Shown: piece after piece, positions 11,145 through 22,247 of the stretch
Numbering within the stretch: the stretch's first letter is position 1
Layout of the letters: each line of letters begins with the position of its first letter
NCBI GenBank assembly: GCA_037349105.1
Contig: JAYJMM010000124.1
Location: forward strand, 5,440,001-5,504,000
Length of the DNA: 64,000 nt
Direction of reading: 5' to 3'
DNA from: Limnomonas spitsbergensis
Lineage: Eukaryota; Chlorophyta; Chlorophyceae; Chlamydomonadales
The notes under the pieces: generated by a model
Seen by the model: the letters and a program-made list of their open reading frames with translations, nothing else
The model's database searches: none
What the model was told of the DNA's origin: nothing
Position numbers and translations under genes: made by a program

Positions 11145-13690
11145 ACAAATTGTGAGATACTTTGTTGTTTTGTTTGGTAGTACATACGGTAACCCAATGG
11201 CACACATGAACCGTCCGGCTTTCTGTGTTGACCGTCCGAGCTGAAATGGAACTTCAGTGAAGACCGCACCATGATGTTTGTATTTCTACCGAGTCATGAC
11301 GGTTGTGCAGACCATTGCTATTTGCAGGCAGGATGACTGAGCAAGAAGTACAGAACTTGCACATGAGCAGCAATGACAATTGCTTTTGCTTGGACATCAG
11401 AAAGTACCGGTATCAGGCTGGCCGCCCAACCCTTGAAAACATGACACGCTATCAAAGAAGAACAGCCCGGGTAATTGCCCGGGTGCGCTTGTGGCCCTTG
11501 CCAGATGAGAAGAGGCAAGCAGGAACAGGAAGGGCAAACGACCAACATGCAATCGGCATACATGCCCGCAAAATACCGGTACTCATGCATCAGAAACTGG
11601 ATTTAGTTGTTTTTTAACTGCACCCATCTAGCTAGAACACGGTATATAGCCAGAGGTCCTCCCAGATAACTGTGCAGTAACGATGCACACCATCCTTGCC
11701 CCTTGATCCTGCCCCATTGGACATGCAGATCCCGACAGGTTAATACCGTTTGACCTGTAGGTCCTGCTCAAAACTACACAGACGTTTCGGCGTCTAACTG
11801 TCTTGCCGGAAATTCAGAAATATAGGAATACCGTAAAGAAGGGAAGCACGAAAGAATCCCCTTATAAAATAGAAAGTCCAAATCCCTGGCGCCTGGAGTC
11901 TCTCGACAGCGCTCAAGAAGTTCTGTTCCGTCTTTCACAAAGGCCAGGGTCTCCCACTGATGCCTGCCCAAGAGCCAGAAGGTCAAAATGAAGTTATACT
12001 TCTAGGCCATGCGTGAAAAGAATCGGCCGCATGGGCGCCCAACGGTGAAGTGGAGAGAAGGAAACTTAAGGTAAGAGGGGAAAGGAAAGAAAGACAGGAA
12101 CACAGAGGTGATGGGGAAGTATCCCTTCCCTCGCTTCCCCCCAAATTGGAAGGCAGTGCAAAAGTTCATCACCCTTGTAGAGTGAAGTCCTGAACAAGCG
12201 GAAATTAAAGAGTAAAGGAATGAAGAGGTGACCAAAACGGAAAATAGTCAAAGTAAAGACCCTCGCCCCCCCCTAAAATAGGAAAATAAATCCAATTCCC
12301 CAGATCCTCAAGAAACTAGCCCACAATTGTATCTACAACGTTCTCAATAAAATTCAGAGCCTCACACCGATTCCTGCGCAGCAGCCACGGTACAACTGGT
12401 GAAAGTCCGTGTTGTCCTCTGGGGGGGCTGCCCAATCCCTCTCCCTCAGCTTCTCTTTGACGCTAGATAGGGCACTGGAAGCAAATATGCAACGCATCCT
12501 CCACACACAAGCTGCTCTCGCCTCAATCGCTCTCGCCTTCCTGGACTTTCGGAAGGCGCACGACACGGTCAACCGGGCTTTGCTCTTTGAGGTAATGGAG
12601 TCAGTGGGGGGTGGGCCAGGCCTCATTCTGTGGGCTTGGACGCTTCTCACTGACACTTCTGAGGCAGCCACAGTCAATGGCTATCCCTCGGACCCTGTGG
12701 TCTACACTGTGGGCACCCGGCAGGGCTACCCCCAAGCTCTCATTCTCTACCTCTTCATAGCATGGGCACTTCACTGCTGGCTCCACACTTAAGACGCGAT
12801 CGGCGTGGAGGTTCGGCATGGGGAGGTCCTTATAGGCGACCAATATGCTGATGATGCCCCCCCCTCCTGAAATCCCTCTCCCCCCTCCATGTTCGATCTT
12901 TCCTTCATACCATGGCGTTTTTTGCCCGTGCTTCAGGGCAGCACCTGAACACCTCCAAAACATGCCTCCCCCCTGTGGGTGACCTCGTTGCATTGGGGCC
13001 TCTGCCGCAAATGGTGGAGGGCCTCCCCGTCGTCCCGACCTCCACGTCCCTGGGCGATGCGTTTGGCTCAGACACTTCTGAGCCCAACGCCCACATGGCA
13101 TGGGATGCGAATATGGCGTCGGTGAAGGCCTCCTACAGTAACCTCTCCAAACTCCCACTCTCCATCTTTGGCCGAGCCACGGCAGGCTCTGGATATGGCA
13201 CTTCCCGCATCTCTTTCATGCTTGACATAGCGCCCTCACCTCACCGCTTCTTCACAAACTCCACCATTGGACCTCACTGACAGGGGGGCGGCTCCTCCGC
13301 CAGATCCTGCCATGGAGATACCCCGCCACCCCCATCCCCTGTGTATGCTAAGGGTGCACACACGCCTCCTTCCGGGGAAGCCGAAGGAGGGCGGTATGCA
13401 TGGGCGCCATTCCCTAGGCGGATCATCTTCTTGCTCGGGGTGTTGCCCAGGCCCGACGCTTCCTAGCATGTACTGTGGGCAACATGGGCGTGCTTCTCCC
13501 TGGGCGCCTCCGCCGCCACACTGCAGCCATGGAACGCAACTCGGACAAGGATCTCACGCTCGAGGAGGAACTCCTCCTCACAGTTATGCCATGCCGGCCG
13601 CTCTGGAGTCTGGATCGGGCTCGTTGAGGATCTCCTCCACCATTCTTACCCCTCCACTCCCCCCCCTCTTGCTCTCCTCACTTTGACCCT
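11145..13690 (+). mobile_element. LINE-like element copy A, decayed
   Basis: The left 1.25 kb is homologous to 27258-28205 (shared blocks include TGTGTTGACCGTCCGAGCTG near 11225 and GCAGGCAGGATGACTGAGCA near 11325). The right part encodes reverse-transcriptase remnants. At 12421-12456 copy A has a single unit of GGGGGGCTGCCCAATCCCTC type, which is expanded to about 113 units in copy B. Multiple frameshifts and stops; not active. Exact ends and target duplications not determined. Confidence 0.75.
12409..13690 (+). pseudogene. LINE reverse transcriptase fragment
   Basis: Non-LTR reverse transcriptase, palm region: AFLDFRKAHDTVNRALLFEV, then GTRQGYPQALILYLFIAWAL, typical of algal LINE RT (D of motif A present). 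A stop at about 12791 and frameshifts follow. The YADD motif is visible in another frame near 12840 (GDQYADDAPP). The C-terminal part continues at 12912-13260 (ARASGQHLNTSKTCL and following). The weak frames at 13290-13690 fit the LINE tail. Broken by at least three frame changes, so non-functional. Confidence 0.8.
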
Positions 13691-13699
13691 CACTTTGGG

Positions 13700-14940
13700 C
13701 TGTAAGGGCAGGATGAGCAGAACATCCATGCAATCAGCCAATCATGTCACCAGAATGAATAGCTGGATAGCTGTCACAGTATATTCCCGTATTCGTGCCA
13801 TTCTCGTATCACCCCTCTCTATAAGTTACTTTAGCAGCGGGTGGTCCTCGTCATTACTTTACAACGCACGAGCGAGGACCTCCCAACTGCCTTCCTGCTA
13901 CCATGGATTCTCCGAAGCTGCGTCTGCAGTTTAAGTCGACACGTAAGTCGTGACAAGCTTGCAGTTGGTCAACACGTGGTCAACACGTGACCAACTGTTC
14001 CCCTTTGAGCCTGCCTGCTATGCCCCGCTCAGGAACCCAGGGACTCCGAGTATGAACTGAGTAGGTACTGCAGGCTCCCTAGCCTGCAGCCACGCATAAA
14101 ACTCACTTGCGTCTTTCAGCGCGAGAGCTAGTTCCTCGCGTCATTAACTTCTTTCAATTGAATTGACTCGCATTGTGGCCATCATTTGGTCGATCAAGTG
14201 ATCGCACCCTTGCACCCATCTCCTTCGACCTGCGCAAAGATGAATGCCGACGCTCGCAGCTCGCATGGTTCACATGACATGCTCACCCAGCAGCTATGCC
14301 GGCCGCAGTCCGCCGTGGGGCAGTCCGGGCCCTCTTCGCATTGAATTGTCGCTGAGTTCTCGAACTCAACTGCGTCCAACATGCAGCTTGAATAGATTCG
14401 GAAGACGCGATGTAATTCGCTCCTCGTGGCAATCAGGCGAAGGACCGTGGTTTCACAATTTGACTCAGACTGTCCGCGAGCCGCAGTACCTTCTCAGTTC
14501 GGAGTCCCACACTCGGGAACTCCGCACCCGGGAAACTTGACAAGAGGAAACGTGAAGCAGGCGCAATTTAGCAAAGTTCTGGACTCCGTGTTAGACAGGG
14601 GCATTACACACGGCGATTAACAATTGCCACCCAACCGAATAGCGTGCAACTTTTTCTTGACACGAGCAGAGACACGAGGGAAGCCAGAGAGGGAAGCGCA
14701 GCATTTTTTGAGTTCACTGCCTTAAATTCATATCGCCTGGGACAGACTTTGAACAGTGAATCTGGCATTGCTGAAAAACAAACCGGTACTACGTCAGCAT
14801 TGCTGAGTGCTGGCAGTGTGTTACAAGTGCCTTTCCTGACTCAACAGGTGATGGCAGGGCATTGCATCTGATCAGTAGGAAATGGCAGTCCCGAAGTTCC
14901 ACTGTCGCGCAATGATGGCTTGCACTATCCTCTACATCAC
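13700..14940. other. No gene recognised
   Basis: About 1.2 kb between the LINE remnant and the 15-bp minisatellite. It has only short shadow frames, none with a recognisable family. Mixed composition; contains TCAACACGTGGTCAACACGT near 13965-13990, a short direct repeat with E-box-like CACGTG cores. Confidence 0.4.
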
Positions 14941-14949
14941 TTCGAGATT

Positions 14950-16546
14950 CGTCCTCATTCCCGCCTCCATGCCCCGCCTCCCCGCCTGACCGCCTCCATG
15001 CCCCGCCTCCATGCCCCACCTCCATGCCCCGCCTCCATGCCCCGCCTCCCAGCCTTCCTGCCCCGCCTCCCTGCCCCGCTTCCATGCCCCGCCTCCATGC
15101 CCTGCCTCCATGCCCCACCTCCCTGCCCCGCCTCCCTGCCCCGCTTCCATGCCCCACCTCCACACCCCGCCTCCATGCCCCGCCTACCTGCCCCGCCTTC
15201 ATGCCCCGCCTCCATGCCCCGCCTCCCTTCCCGCCTCCATGCCCCACCTCCATGCCCCGCCTCCATGCCCCGCCTCCGTGCCCCGCCTCCATGCCTTGCC
15301 TCCCTGCCCCACCACCCTGCCCCGCTTCCATGTCCCGCCTCCATGCCCCACCTCCATGCCCCGCCTCCATGCCCCACCTCCATGCTCTGCCTCCATGCCC
15401 CACCTCCATGCCCCGCCTCCATGCTCCGCCTCCATGCCCGCCTCCCTGCCCCGCTTCCATGCCCTGCCTCCACACCCCGCCTCCACGCCCCGCCTCCATG
15501 CCCCGCCTCCATGCCCCACCTCCATGCCCCGCCTCCATGCCCCGCCTCCATGCTTCACCTCCATGTCCTGCCTCCATGCCCCGCCTCCATGCCCTGCCTC
15601 CATGCATGCCCTGCCTCCATGCCCCGCCTCCATGCCCTGCCTCCGTGCCCCGCCTCCATGCCTTGCCTTCATGCCCCACCACCATGCCCCGCCTCCATGC
15701 CCCCCCTCCATGCCCGCCTCCCTGCCCCGCTTCCATGCCCCACCTCCACACCCCGCCTCCACGCCCCGCCTCCATGCCCCGCCTCCATGCCCCACCTCCA
15801 TGCCCCGCCTCCATGCCCCGCCTCCATGCTTCACCTCCATGTCCTGCCTCCATGCCCCGCCTCCATGCCCTGCCTCCATGCATGCCCTGCCTCCATGCCC
15901 CGCCTCCATGCCCTGCCTCCGTGCCCCGCCTCCATGCCTTGCCTCCATGCCCCACCACCATGCCCCGCCTCCATGTCCCGCCTCCATGCCCCACCTCCAT
16001 GCCCCGCCTCCATGCCCCCCCTCCATGCCCCGCCTCCATGTCCTGCCTCCATGCCCCGCCTCCCTGCCCCGCTTCCATGCCCCACCTCCACACTACGCCT
16101 CCACGCCCCGCCTCCATGCCCCGCCTCCATGCCCCACCTCCATGCCCCGCCTCCATGCCCCGCCTCCATGCCCCGCCTCCATGCCCCGCTTCCATGCCCC
16201 GCCTCCATGCCCTGCCTCCATGCCCCACCTCCCTGCCCCGCCTCCCTGCCCCGCTTTCATGCCCCACCTCCACACCCCGCCTCCATGCCCCGCCTACCTG
16301 CCCCGCCTTCATGCCCCGCCTCCATGCCCCGCCTCCCTTCCCGCCTCCATGCCCCACCTCCATGCCCCGCCTCCATGCCCCGCCTCCGTGCCCCGCCTCC
16401 ATGTCCTGCCTCCATGCTCCACCACCATGCCCCTCTTCCATGCCCCGCCTCCATGCCCCACCTCCATGCCCCGCTTCCATGCCCCGCCTCCATGCCCCAC
16501 CTCCACGCCCCGCCTCCATGCCCCGCCTCCGTGCCCCGCCTCCATG
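14950..16546. repeat. 15-bp minisatellite, left part
   Basis: About 105 copies of CCGCCTCCATGCCCC with frequent one-base variants. Continues at 22651 after the retrotransposon. The unit is a multiple of three, so frames of several hundred codons stay open on both strands (minus: MEAGHGGGAWRRG; plus: HAPPPCPASMPRL). No other support for them as genes. Contains longer internal duplications (for example 15460-15700 recurs at 15720-15950). Confidence 0.95.
16542..16546. repeat. Target site duplication (left), CCATG
   Basis: CCATG abuts the left LTR and is repeated at 22651-22655 after the right LTR. Five bases is the usual Ty3/gypsy target duplication. Confidence 0.9.
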
Positions 16547-16949
16547 TGAAGAGGTCCTAGGTGCCCTAGGGGGCAGGACTCTTATATCTAGACAGGGACT
16601 CACTAGTAGAGGAACGTGAAGGGGAGTCCGGGACGGTGTTGAGGGTAGACGAGTAGTCGGAGAGTTGACTGAGGGGGGACTAGGTGCTCACGAGGGGAGA
16701 CTGCTGGAGACTAGAGATTTGATAGTGGGACAGTCAGGTATTGAGCCTGATGGATTGATCTCGTCTGAGACTTCCCGATGCCTAGCAGAGCTCGCTTATA
16801 TGGGAGGTGCAGGGTTTAACCCGTGAGGGTTCTGGTCTAGGCTTGCCAGGCGACCCTGCAACTTCCGTATGGAGCGTAAGCGCCGATAACGTAAGGCAGG
16901 TCGCGTCAGCGACTGGTAATTCTGGGGTACTGGTTACATGACCATTACA
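16547..16949 (-). repeat. 3' LTR
   Basis: 403 bp, same sequence as 22248-22650. In plus orientation it begins TGAAGAGGTCCTAGGTGCCC and ends GGTTACATGACCATTACA. Confidence 0.95.
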
Positions 16950-16966
16950 TACCTCCCCCCTAGGCT
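16950..16966 (-). promoter_or_regulatory. Polypurine tract
   Basis: Minus sense CCTAGGGGGGAGGTA immediately precedes the 3' LTR; the purine run AGGGGGGAGG is the likely plus-strand DNA primer. Confidence 0.75.
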
Positions 16967-17186
16967 GCGTGCCGAGCGCGGTGGAAGGTAAATGTTAGTG
17001 AACTGGAACTCGGATTGTTGCAGTATTTAATCAATTAAATGCAAACATGAAATCTGGAGCAAGTTATCTTGGAACTGCTAGAGTACTTGATTGTCCGCTG
17101 GAAAAATTAACTCAAGTCTGGATCTAGGTTGAATTATAACGAGAAGTGAAATCTGAGCAGCTTGCCAGGCTGGGCAGTATCGGTTC

Positions 17187-20100
17187 TCAAAGGAATTCAA
17201 GACAAGGTTCAGAAAGAAAGAAAAAAAAATCTGACTGGTCTGGTTTAGAGTTAGGTCTCGATCTGGGACTAGGGGTATGGACCTTGAATACTAGACAAGT
17301 GCTGGTTACTTCAAAAAGGTTTTGAGCGTCAAGGAGTAATTCAGGAGTCAGGTTCTTGAGTGGCTCCCATGAATTGTGAGTGTCATCGTAACCAAGCCAT
17401 TTGATTAGGACCTGCTTGACTCGCTTTTTGCCGACTCGTCGAATGCGATGTGACAAGAGCGACTCGACCTGGTATAATGGTAAACCATCCACGACTTGAG
17501 GCTCGACAGGTACTGGGTTTGAACTGGTACTGGGCTTGAACTGTCGTAAGAGTGACACGTGGAAGACTGGGTGAACTCGAGTGTAATTCTCGGGTAGTTG
17601 CAACCTAGCAGCATTGCCACCAGAAGTTAAACTCAGGATTGTCACTGGGCCGATATACTTGGGATGAAGTTTCTTAACTCCGGTCTGGAACTTGAAGTTT
17701 CTTGTTGACAGGAGAACTTGGTCACCTGCTTGAAAAGTGTGAGGTGCTCGGAAGCGCGTGTCAGCGTACGACGACTGGCGATCCTGCGCAGCTCGTAATA
17801 GTTTCTGAACTTGAACTAGAGTGTCATCCAGGTCACTGAAGACTGAATCAAGAGCTGGAATTTGCTTGTCTGGAATGTCGATTGACAAAGGGGTATACGG
17901 GTTGCGTCCACAGTTCAGGTAGAACGGGGTGTGCCTGGTCGTACTGGTCTTGGCATTGTTAATGGACATAGCAACAACTGGTAGGAGTTCTTCCCAAGTG
18001 ACATGGTTTCCATCAATGAAATGCCTAAGCACTTCTTCGACGACTCGATTCATTCGCTCTGTTTGACCATCTGTTTGGGGGTGGAAAGCAGTTGAAAATC
18101 TGGGCTGTACACCAAGGCGGTGACACATGGTCTTCCAGAATGACGAAGTGAATCGAACATCTCTGTCAGAAATGATGTTTCTAGGAAAACCGTGATGCTG
18201 GAATACATGTGAGATGAAAACTCGAGCAACATCTTCAGATGTGCTAGATTTCCTGACTGGGGCTAGACAAACAAACTTTGTAAGCTTGTCCACAATGACC
18301 ATGATGCCATCATGACCACTGGCTGACTGGGGCAAGTCAAACACAAAGTCCATGGTGACAGTGTGCCATCTGGAATCAGGGATTTCTAGTGGCTGGTTTA
18401 GACCAAAGGGCCTCTTGTTTGCAGACTTGTTCCTCTGGCATGAGGCACATGATGAGACGTACTTTTGTACATCTGCCTGGATTGAGGGCCACCAAAATTG
18501 GCGTTTGATGTGGTCCAGTGTTGTCTTCCAATTGAAATGTCCTGCAAGGGGTGAATCATGGTGATCTCGAATGACTTCTTGTCGAAGTGCTACTGGGATA
18601 ATGACTAGGCCTGCATGAGACCAGTAGCCATTGCTAAAGGACCATTCTCGAGTTTTACTGGAAAGTTTGAATTCTGGATCAATGCTAGACTCGTTCTTGA
18701 TTCTTTGCATGAAATCTGGGCATGACTCGTTAACTGTGATTGCAAATAGCATTGCAGCATGGGCAGGTCCTTGGTGTGGCAACCTGGAAAGGGAATCAGC
18801 TGGGTTGGTAGCACCTGGTCGGTACTTCACAGTGAACTCGAATCGAGATAGGAACTCGCTCCATCTTGCTTGCCTACGTGACAGGGTGGGCTGCTTGGAG
18901 AAAAATGTCAGGGGGTTGTGATCAGTCACAATATTTAGGCCATTGCTGCCTTCTAGATAGCATCGCCACTCCTTGAGAGCTTTGATAATTCCAAGGAGTT
19001 CTTGTTCGCCAGTAGTGTAATTGCGCTCGGCAGGTGAGAACTTGGCAGAGAAGTACGCGACAGGTCGACCTTGTTGCGTAAGCACTGCACCACATCCAGT
19101 GATGGAGGCATCTGAAACGAGTTCGTACGATTGGTTTGGATCTGGGTATGCAAGAACTGGAGGCGAAGCTAACGCTTCCTTGATAGCTTGAAAAGCCAAC
19201 AGAGCGTCAGCTCCTCCTGAGAACTGGACGGTTTTCTTGGTCAAATGGTACAAGGGTGCTGCCAGCCTGGAGAGGTTCGGAATGAATTTGCGAAAGTAAT
19301 TTGCTAGGCCTAGAAATTGCAAGACACCTGTTGCACTGGTCGGGAATTCCCACTCGGTAAGCGCTCGAATTTTGTCTGGGTCAGCAGCCACACCTTCTTT
19401 CGAAAGAATGTGCCCTAGGTACTTGACTTGAGCCTGCAGAAATTTGCACTTGGAAAATTTGACCTGCAGTCCTGATTCTCGTATTTTGTCAAACACTTGT
19501 CTTAAATGCTGGAGGTGCTGTTCTGGTGTCTGGGACAGGATCATGATGTCATCAATGTAAATGAGGACGAATGCTAGATCAGCAAAGATTTTATTGACAG
19601 TGCTCTGGTATTGACTGGGCGCGTTCGAAAGACCCATTGGCAGGCAACGCCATGCATAATGGCCGAAGGGTGTAGCAAAAGCTGTCTTGGGCTGGTCTTC
19701 CTCGGAAATAAGCAGTTGGTGAAAGCCACCTGCCATGTCTAGACAAGAGAAACATGAAGCTCCGCGAGCTGCATCTAGAAGATCATCGATCCTTGGTAGT
19801 GGGTAGCGTAGTTTGACAGTTAGTTCGTTCAAGGCTCGGTAATCAAGGCAGAACCTAAGTCCTCCATTTGGTTTCTTGATGAACAAGACTGGGGCTCCAT
19901 AAGGACTGTTGACAGGGGTGATGATTCCTTTGTCAAGTAGCTCGGCAACCTGTTTCTTGAGTTCTTCAGACTCGGCTGGAGAGAGACGAAAGTTCCTGCG
20001 AAAAGGTGGTTTAGCGCCAGCGACCAGATCGATCGTGTGCTCTAGAGGTGGGACTTTCGCTCCGCCAGCTCGAGGGGTTTCTGAAAAAATGTCATCGTAC

Positions 20101-21383
20101 TCGTCGATCAGTGAAGTAATCGCTGTACGCTGGTCTGGGTGCACATGGTTCATGTTTGCTAGTTTTTCTCGACTGGTTTTATGGTCTAGTTCTCCTTCTG
20201 GATTTGGTACTGGTTGTAACTCCTCGTCTGGTTCGCTAGCCTGTGGTGTCAATACAGCTAAGAATGCTCGGTGGCGACCAGACTTGAGTAATTTGGCTGC
20301 AAGGCCAGCTGGGATTTGATCGGTCTTCGTACGTGTACGGCATGGTCGGGATTCGTCTTCAGCGTCACACTGTCCAGCGTTATTGTCATGGGTCGGATCG
20401 GCTGGGCTAGAAGTGGTCTTCACAGCATGAGCAACCTGTACTGCACCTGTGCCACGTAAAACACACGAATTCAAGACCTCATGAACGACCCCGTCAGTGA
20501 TGGTCATGAGACTAGACTGGTCTGGGCTGTACTGCAAATTACAAGAGTGTGTTTTCATGAAGTCTTCGCCAATGATTAAATCAATGGTATCGAGAAACGC
20601 TGGGAGGATGTGAACTGTAGCTTCAAAGTCAGTCCGGCCGAACGTAACAGTGAGACTCGCAGAACCTAGGACAGTACAGTCTCGACCAGCCGCAGTGGCC
20701 ACTGCTCGATATTTACTTGAACGAATCTGGAGTCCGAGTTTCTTGGCAAGTTTGGCTCCCATGAAACATGAGGATGCCCCCGAATCAAATAGACACTTGA
20801 GGTTTTTGCCATGTGCTTGGCCGTGGTAGGTTGCTGCTAGGGGCTGGTCATCACCATCTTGGTGATTTCCATCTTGTTTTACATCCTTGTCTTGGCTGGT
20901 ATGCAATATCTGGACTCGATCATCAACTTGTATTTTGGCTAGAACTCGACACTGGGCTGTTTCTCTTGTATCAGCTGGGATTACAAAGGCAAGTACTGGT
21001 GATGGTTTCATACCCTTATTCATAGCGGTACCAAGCGCTGAACTGGATTCGTATTTCTTGGCTAGAAAAGAGTGTTGGAGTAGCGGTTGTAATCCTGCTG
21101 CTTGTCTGGAGGAAACTGGAAGACATGAACTGGTGTTGGGTCTGTTGTTCAAATAAAGCCTGGCTTGGCTTCTGGTTTTTGCAACGTAAATCTGGTGTTT
21201 GTCTGGAGAGTTGGAGTGAATGACTGGAAGCGTGCAGGTACAATTCAAATGTTCGTTACAAATCACTCGGTCGTACGTCAGGAAGCTAGAGTTCATCAAG
21301 TCAGACACGTGATTCTCAACTGCAGTGCACACATGACATCTAGAGACAGGAGGGGGACCCGGGAATACCTCCTGCAAAAATTC
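17187..21383 (-). CDS. pol: Chromovirus Pol polyprotein
   Basis: About 1,396 residues in one frame, the same frame as gag and separated from it by a single TAG. No ATG lies near the beginning (the frame opens ...TAG GAA TTT TTG CAG), so it is probably made by stop readthrough. Domains: aspartic protease (LFDSGASSCFMG, near residue 193); reverse transcriptase (LDYRALNELTVK, YIDDIMILS near residue 605); RNase H (SDASITGCGAVL, GEQELLGIIKAL, TDHNPLTFF); integrase with HHCC finger (AGHFNWKT, CASCQRNK), catalytic D (TMDFVFDLP), D (SDRDVRF) and E (GQTERMN); GPY/F module (KYIGPVTIL); C-terminal chromodomain (YQVESLLSHRIRR, VLIKWLGYDDTHNSWEP, about residues 1302-1352). All catalytic residues I looked for are present. 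The chromodomain assigns it to the chromoviruses and implies targeting to modified histones. Confidence 0.95.
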   Translation of the reverse strand, partial: EFLQEVFPGPPPVSRCHVCTAVENHVSDLMNSSFLTYDRVICNEHLNCTCTLPVIHSNSPDKHQIYVAKTRSQARLYLNNRPNTSSCLPVSSRQAAGLQPLLQHSFLAKKYESSSALGTAMNKGMKPSPVLAFVIPADTRETAQCRVLAKIQVDDRVQILHTSQDKDVKQDGNHQDGDDQPLAATYHGQAHGKNLKCLFDSGASSCFMGAKLAKKLGLQIRSSKYRAVATAAGRDCTVLGSASLTVTFGRTDFEATVHILPAFLDTIDLIIGEDFMKTHSCNLQYSPDQSSLMTITDGVVHEVLNSCVLRGTGAVQVAHAVKTTSSPADPTHDNNAGQCDAEDESRPCRTRTKTDQIPAGLAAKLLKSGRHRAFLAVLTPQASEPDEELQPVPNPEGELDHKTSREKLANMNHVHPDQRTAITSLIDEYDDIFSETPRAGGAKVPPLEHTIDLVAGAKPPFRRNFRLSPAESEELKKQVAELLDKGIITPVNSPYGAPVLFIKKPNGGLRFCLDYRALNELTVKLRYPLPRIDDLLDAARGASCFSCLDMAGGFHQLLISEEDQPKTAFATPFGHYAWRCLPMGLSNAPSQYQSTVNKIFADLAFVLIYIDDIMILSQTPEQHLQHLRQVFDKIRESGLQVKFSKCKFLQAQVKYLGHILSKEGVAADPDKIRALTEWEFPTSATGVLQFLGLANYFRKFIPNLSRLAAPLYHLTKKTVQFSGGADALLAFQAIKEALASPPVLAYPDPNQSYELVSDASITGCGAVLTQQGRPVAYFSAKFSPAERNYTTGEQELLGIIKALKEWRCYLEGSNGLNIVTDHNPLTFFSKQPTLSRRQARWSEFLSRFEFTVKYRPGATNPADSLSRLPHQGPAHAAMLFAITVNESCPDFMQRIKNESSIDPEFKLSSKTREWSFSNGYWSHAGLVIIPVALRQEVIRDHHDSPLAGHFNWKTTLDHIKRQFWWPSIQADVQKYVSSCASCQRNKSANKRPFGLNQPLEIPDSRWHTVTMDFVFDLPQSASGHDGIMVIVDKLTKFVCLAPVRKSSTSEDVARVFISHVFQHHGFPRNIISDRDVRFTSSFWKTMCHRLGVQPRFSTAFHPQTDGQTERMNRVVEEVLRHFIDGNHVTWEELLPVVAMSINNAKTSTTRHTPFYLNCGRNPYTPLSIDIPDKQIPALDSVFSDLDDTLVQVQKLLRAAQDRQSSYADTRFRAPHTFQAGDQVLLSTRNFKFQTGVKKLHPKYIGPVTILSLTSGGNAARLQLPENYTRVHPVFHVSLLRQFKPSTSSNPVPVEPQVVDGLPLYQVESLLSHRIRRVGKKRVKQVLIKWLGYDDTHNSWEPLKNLTPELLLDAQNLFEVTSTCLVFKVHTPSPRSRPNSKPDQSDFFFFLSEPCLEFL

Positions 21384-21803
21384 CTACTGGGAAGGAGGCT
21401 TGTTTTCCTTCTTTTCAGGGCAGTTCTTGGCTTGGTGGCAACCTGCCCGGCAGTACCAGCACAGGTTGTACTCGTTCAATGACTGCTTGGCAGCGATGCT
21501 CAGTGCACCCACGTACTTGTAGTACGGGCAGGACTCGAACGGGGTCTTGAAGTTCTTGACCTCCTTGCCGGAGCTGGTCTGGGCGCTGGGCTCGTTCTTC
21601 CTCTTCGGAACGGACTCGGTGTGTGCCAGCCGAGCGCGTCGCGGCTGCTGGAAATCTAGTGTTTTTGCAGGGTACTCTGGTTTGTGCACTGGTCTGGTAT
21701 CTGGGCGGTAGCTGGGCTTGGTCACTGGTCGGTAATGGGGCTTGGAATCTGGACGGTAACTGGAACTGGGTACTGGTACGACACACGTGCGTGCGCTAGT
21801 CAT
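21384..21803 (-). CDS. gag: Short Gag (nucleocapsid only)
   Basis: 139 residues from the ATG at 21803. Tyr/Pro-rich repeats (YRPDSKPHYRP type) in the first third and one CCHC zinc knuckle (CWYCRAGCHQAKNC) near the C-terminus. No capsid-like domain; chromovirus Gag is normally about 250-400 residues. Ends TCC CAG TAG in frame with pol. The 444 bp between the 5' LTR and this ATG has no frame resembling capsid, so an internal deletion is likely. Confidence 0.8.
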   Translation of the reverse strand: MTSARTCVVPVPSSSYRPDSKPHYRPVTKPSYRPDTRPVHKPEYPAKTLDFQQPRRARLAHTESVPKRKNEPSAQTSSGKEVKNFKTPFESCPYYKYVGALSIAAKQSLNEYNLCWYCRAGCHQAKNCPEKKENKPPSQ

Positions 21804-22214
21804 TGTTCACTGCGCGTTTGGATTTGTTTCGTTTAGCGACCATTAGATTGTGAATTACTGCGAAAGTTCAGCAATCAGGAAGCTCATGACTGGTCTGGAC
21901 TGGAGGGTACGGAATTCAAACCGTCGGAGTCGAACAACTCAAGTTACGACACTTACTGGACTCAGTCAACGCAACAAGTGCGTGCCTGGGACTCGGGACA
22001 AGGGCTGGAAATCCGTCGGCTCCGCCGAGCTTGTCAGACCAATAGTAAATACTGTCGAGTTGCTCTGGGGTTGGCCCTGATCCGGACACTGGACTGGGGT
22101 CGGTACTGGAATTCGAATAGTTTTAACCCTGACAGGTCTAAGGGACGCGACTGCCCAGCGCGCGTGTCTCAAAACTCTTTCGAGCCGACGGCAGGGTTCT
22201 GTCAATGAAACTGA

Positions 22215-22247
22215 GACAGGATCGAACCGATAAGGCTCTGGAACCAC
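22215..22247 (-). promoter_or_regulatory. Primer binding site, initiator-Met tRNA-like
   Basis: One base inside the 5' LTR, minus sense reads TGGTTCCAGAGCC, close to the plant/algal retroelement PBS TGGTATCAGAGCC for initiator tRNA-Met. The plus strand just beyond (AGGATCGAACC at about 22216-22226) also resembles the T-arm of that tRNA. Based on remembered tRNA sequence, not a search. Confidence 0.65.

Noticed and set aside
11303..11617. 104-codon frame, similar to one at 27401-27589
   Set aside because: Shared only because both lie in copies of the same repeat; the two diverge by frameshifts and neither starts with ATG.
14789..16619. Frames of 500-600 codons (MEAGHGGGAWRR / HAPPPCPASMPR) on both strands
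   Set aside because: They are the 15-bp minisatellite read in frames that cannot meet a stop because the unit is a multiple of three. No non-repeat domain, and opposite strands are equally open.
22216..22247. tRNA gene
   Set aside because: Only T-arm- and acceptor-like sequence next to the LTR; no anticodon or D-arm. Fits a primer binding site.
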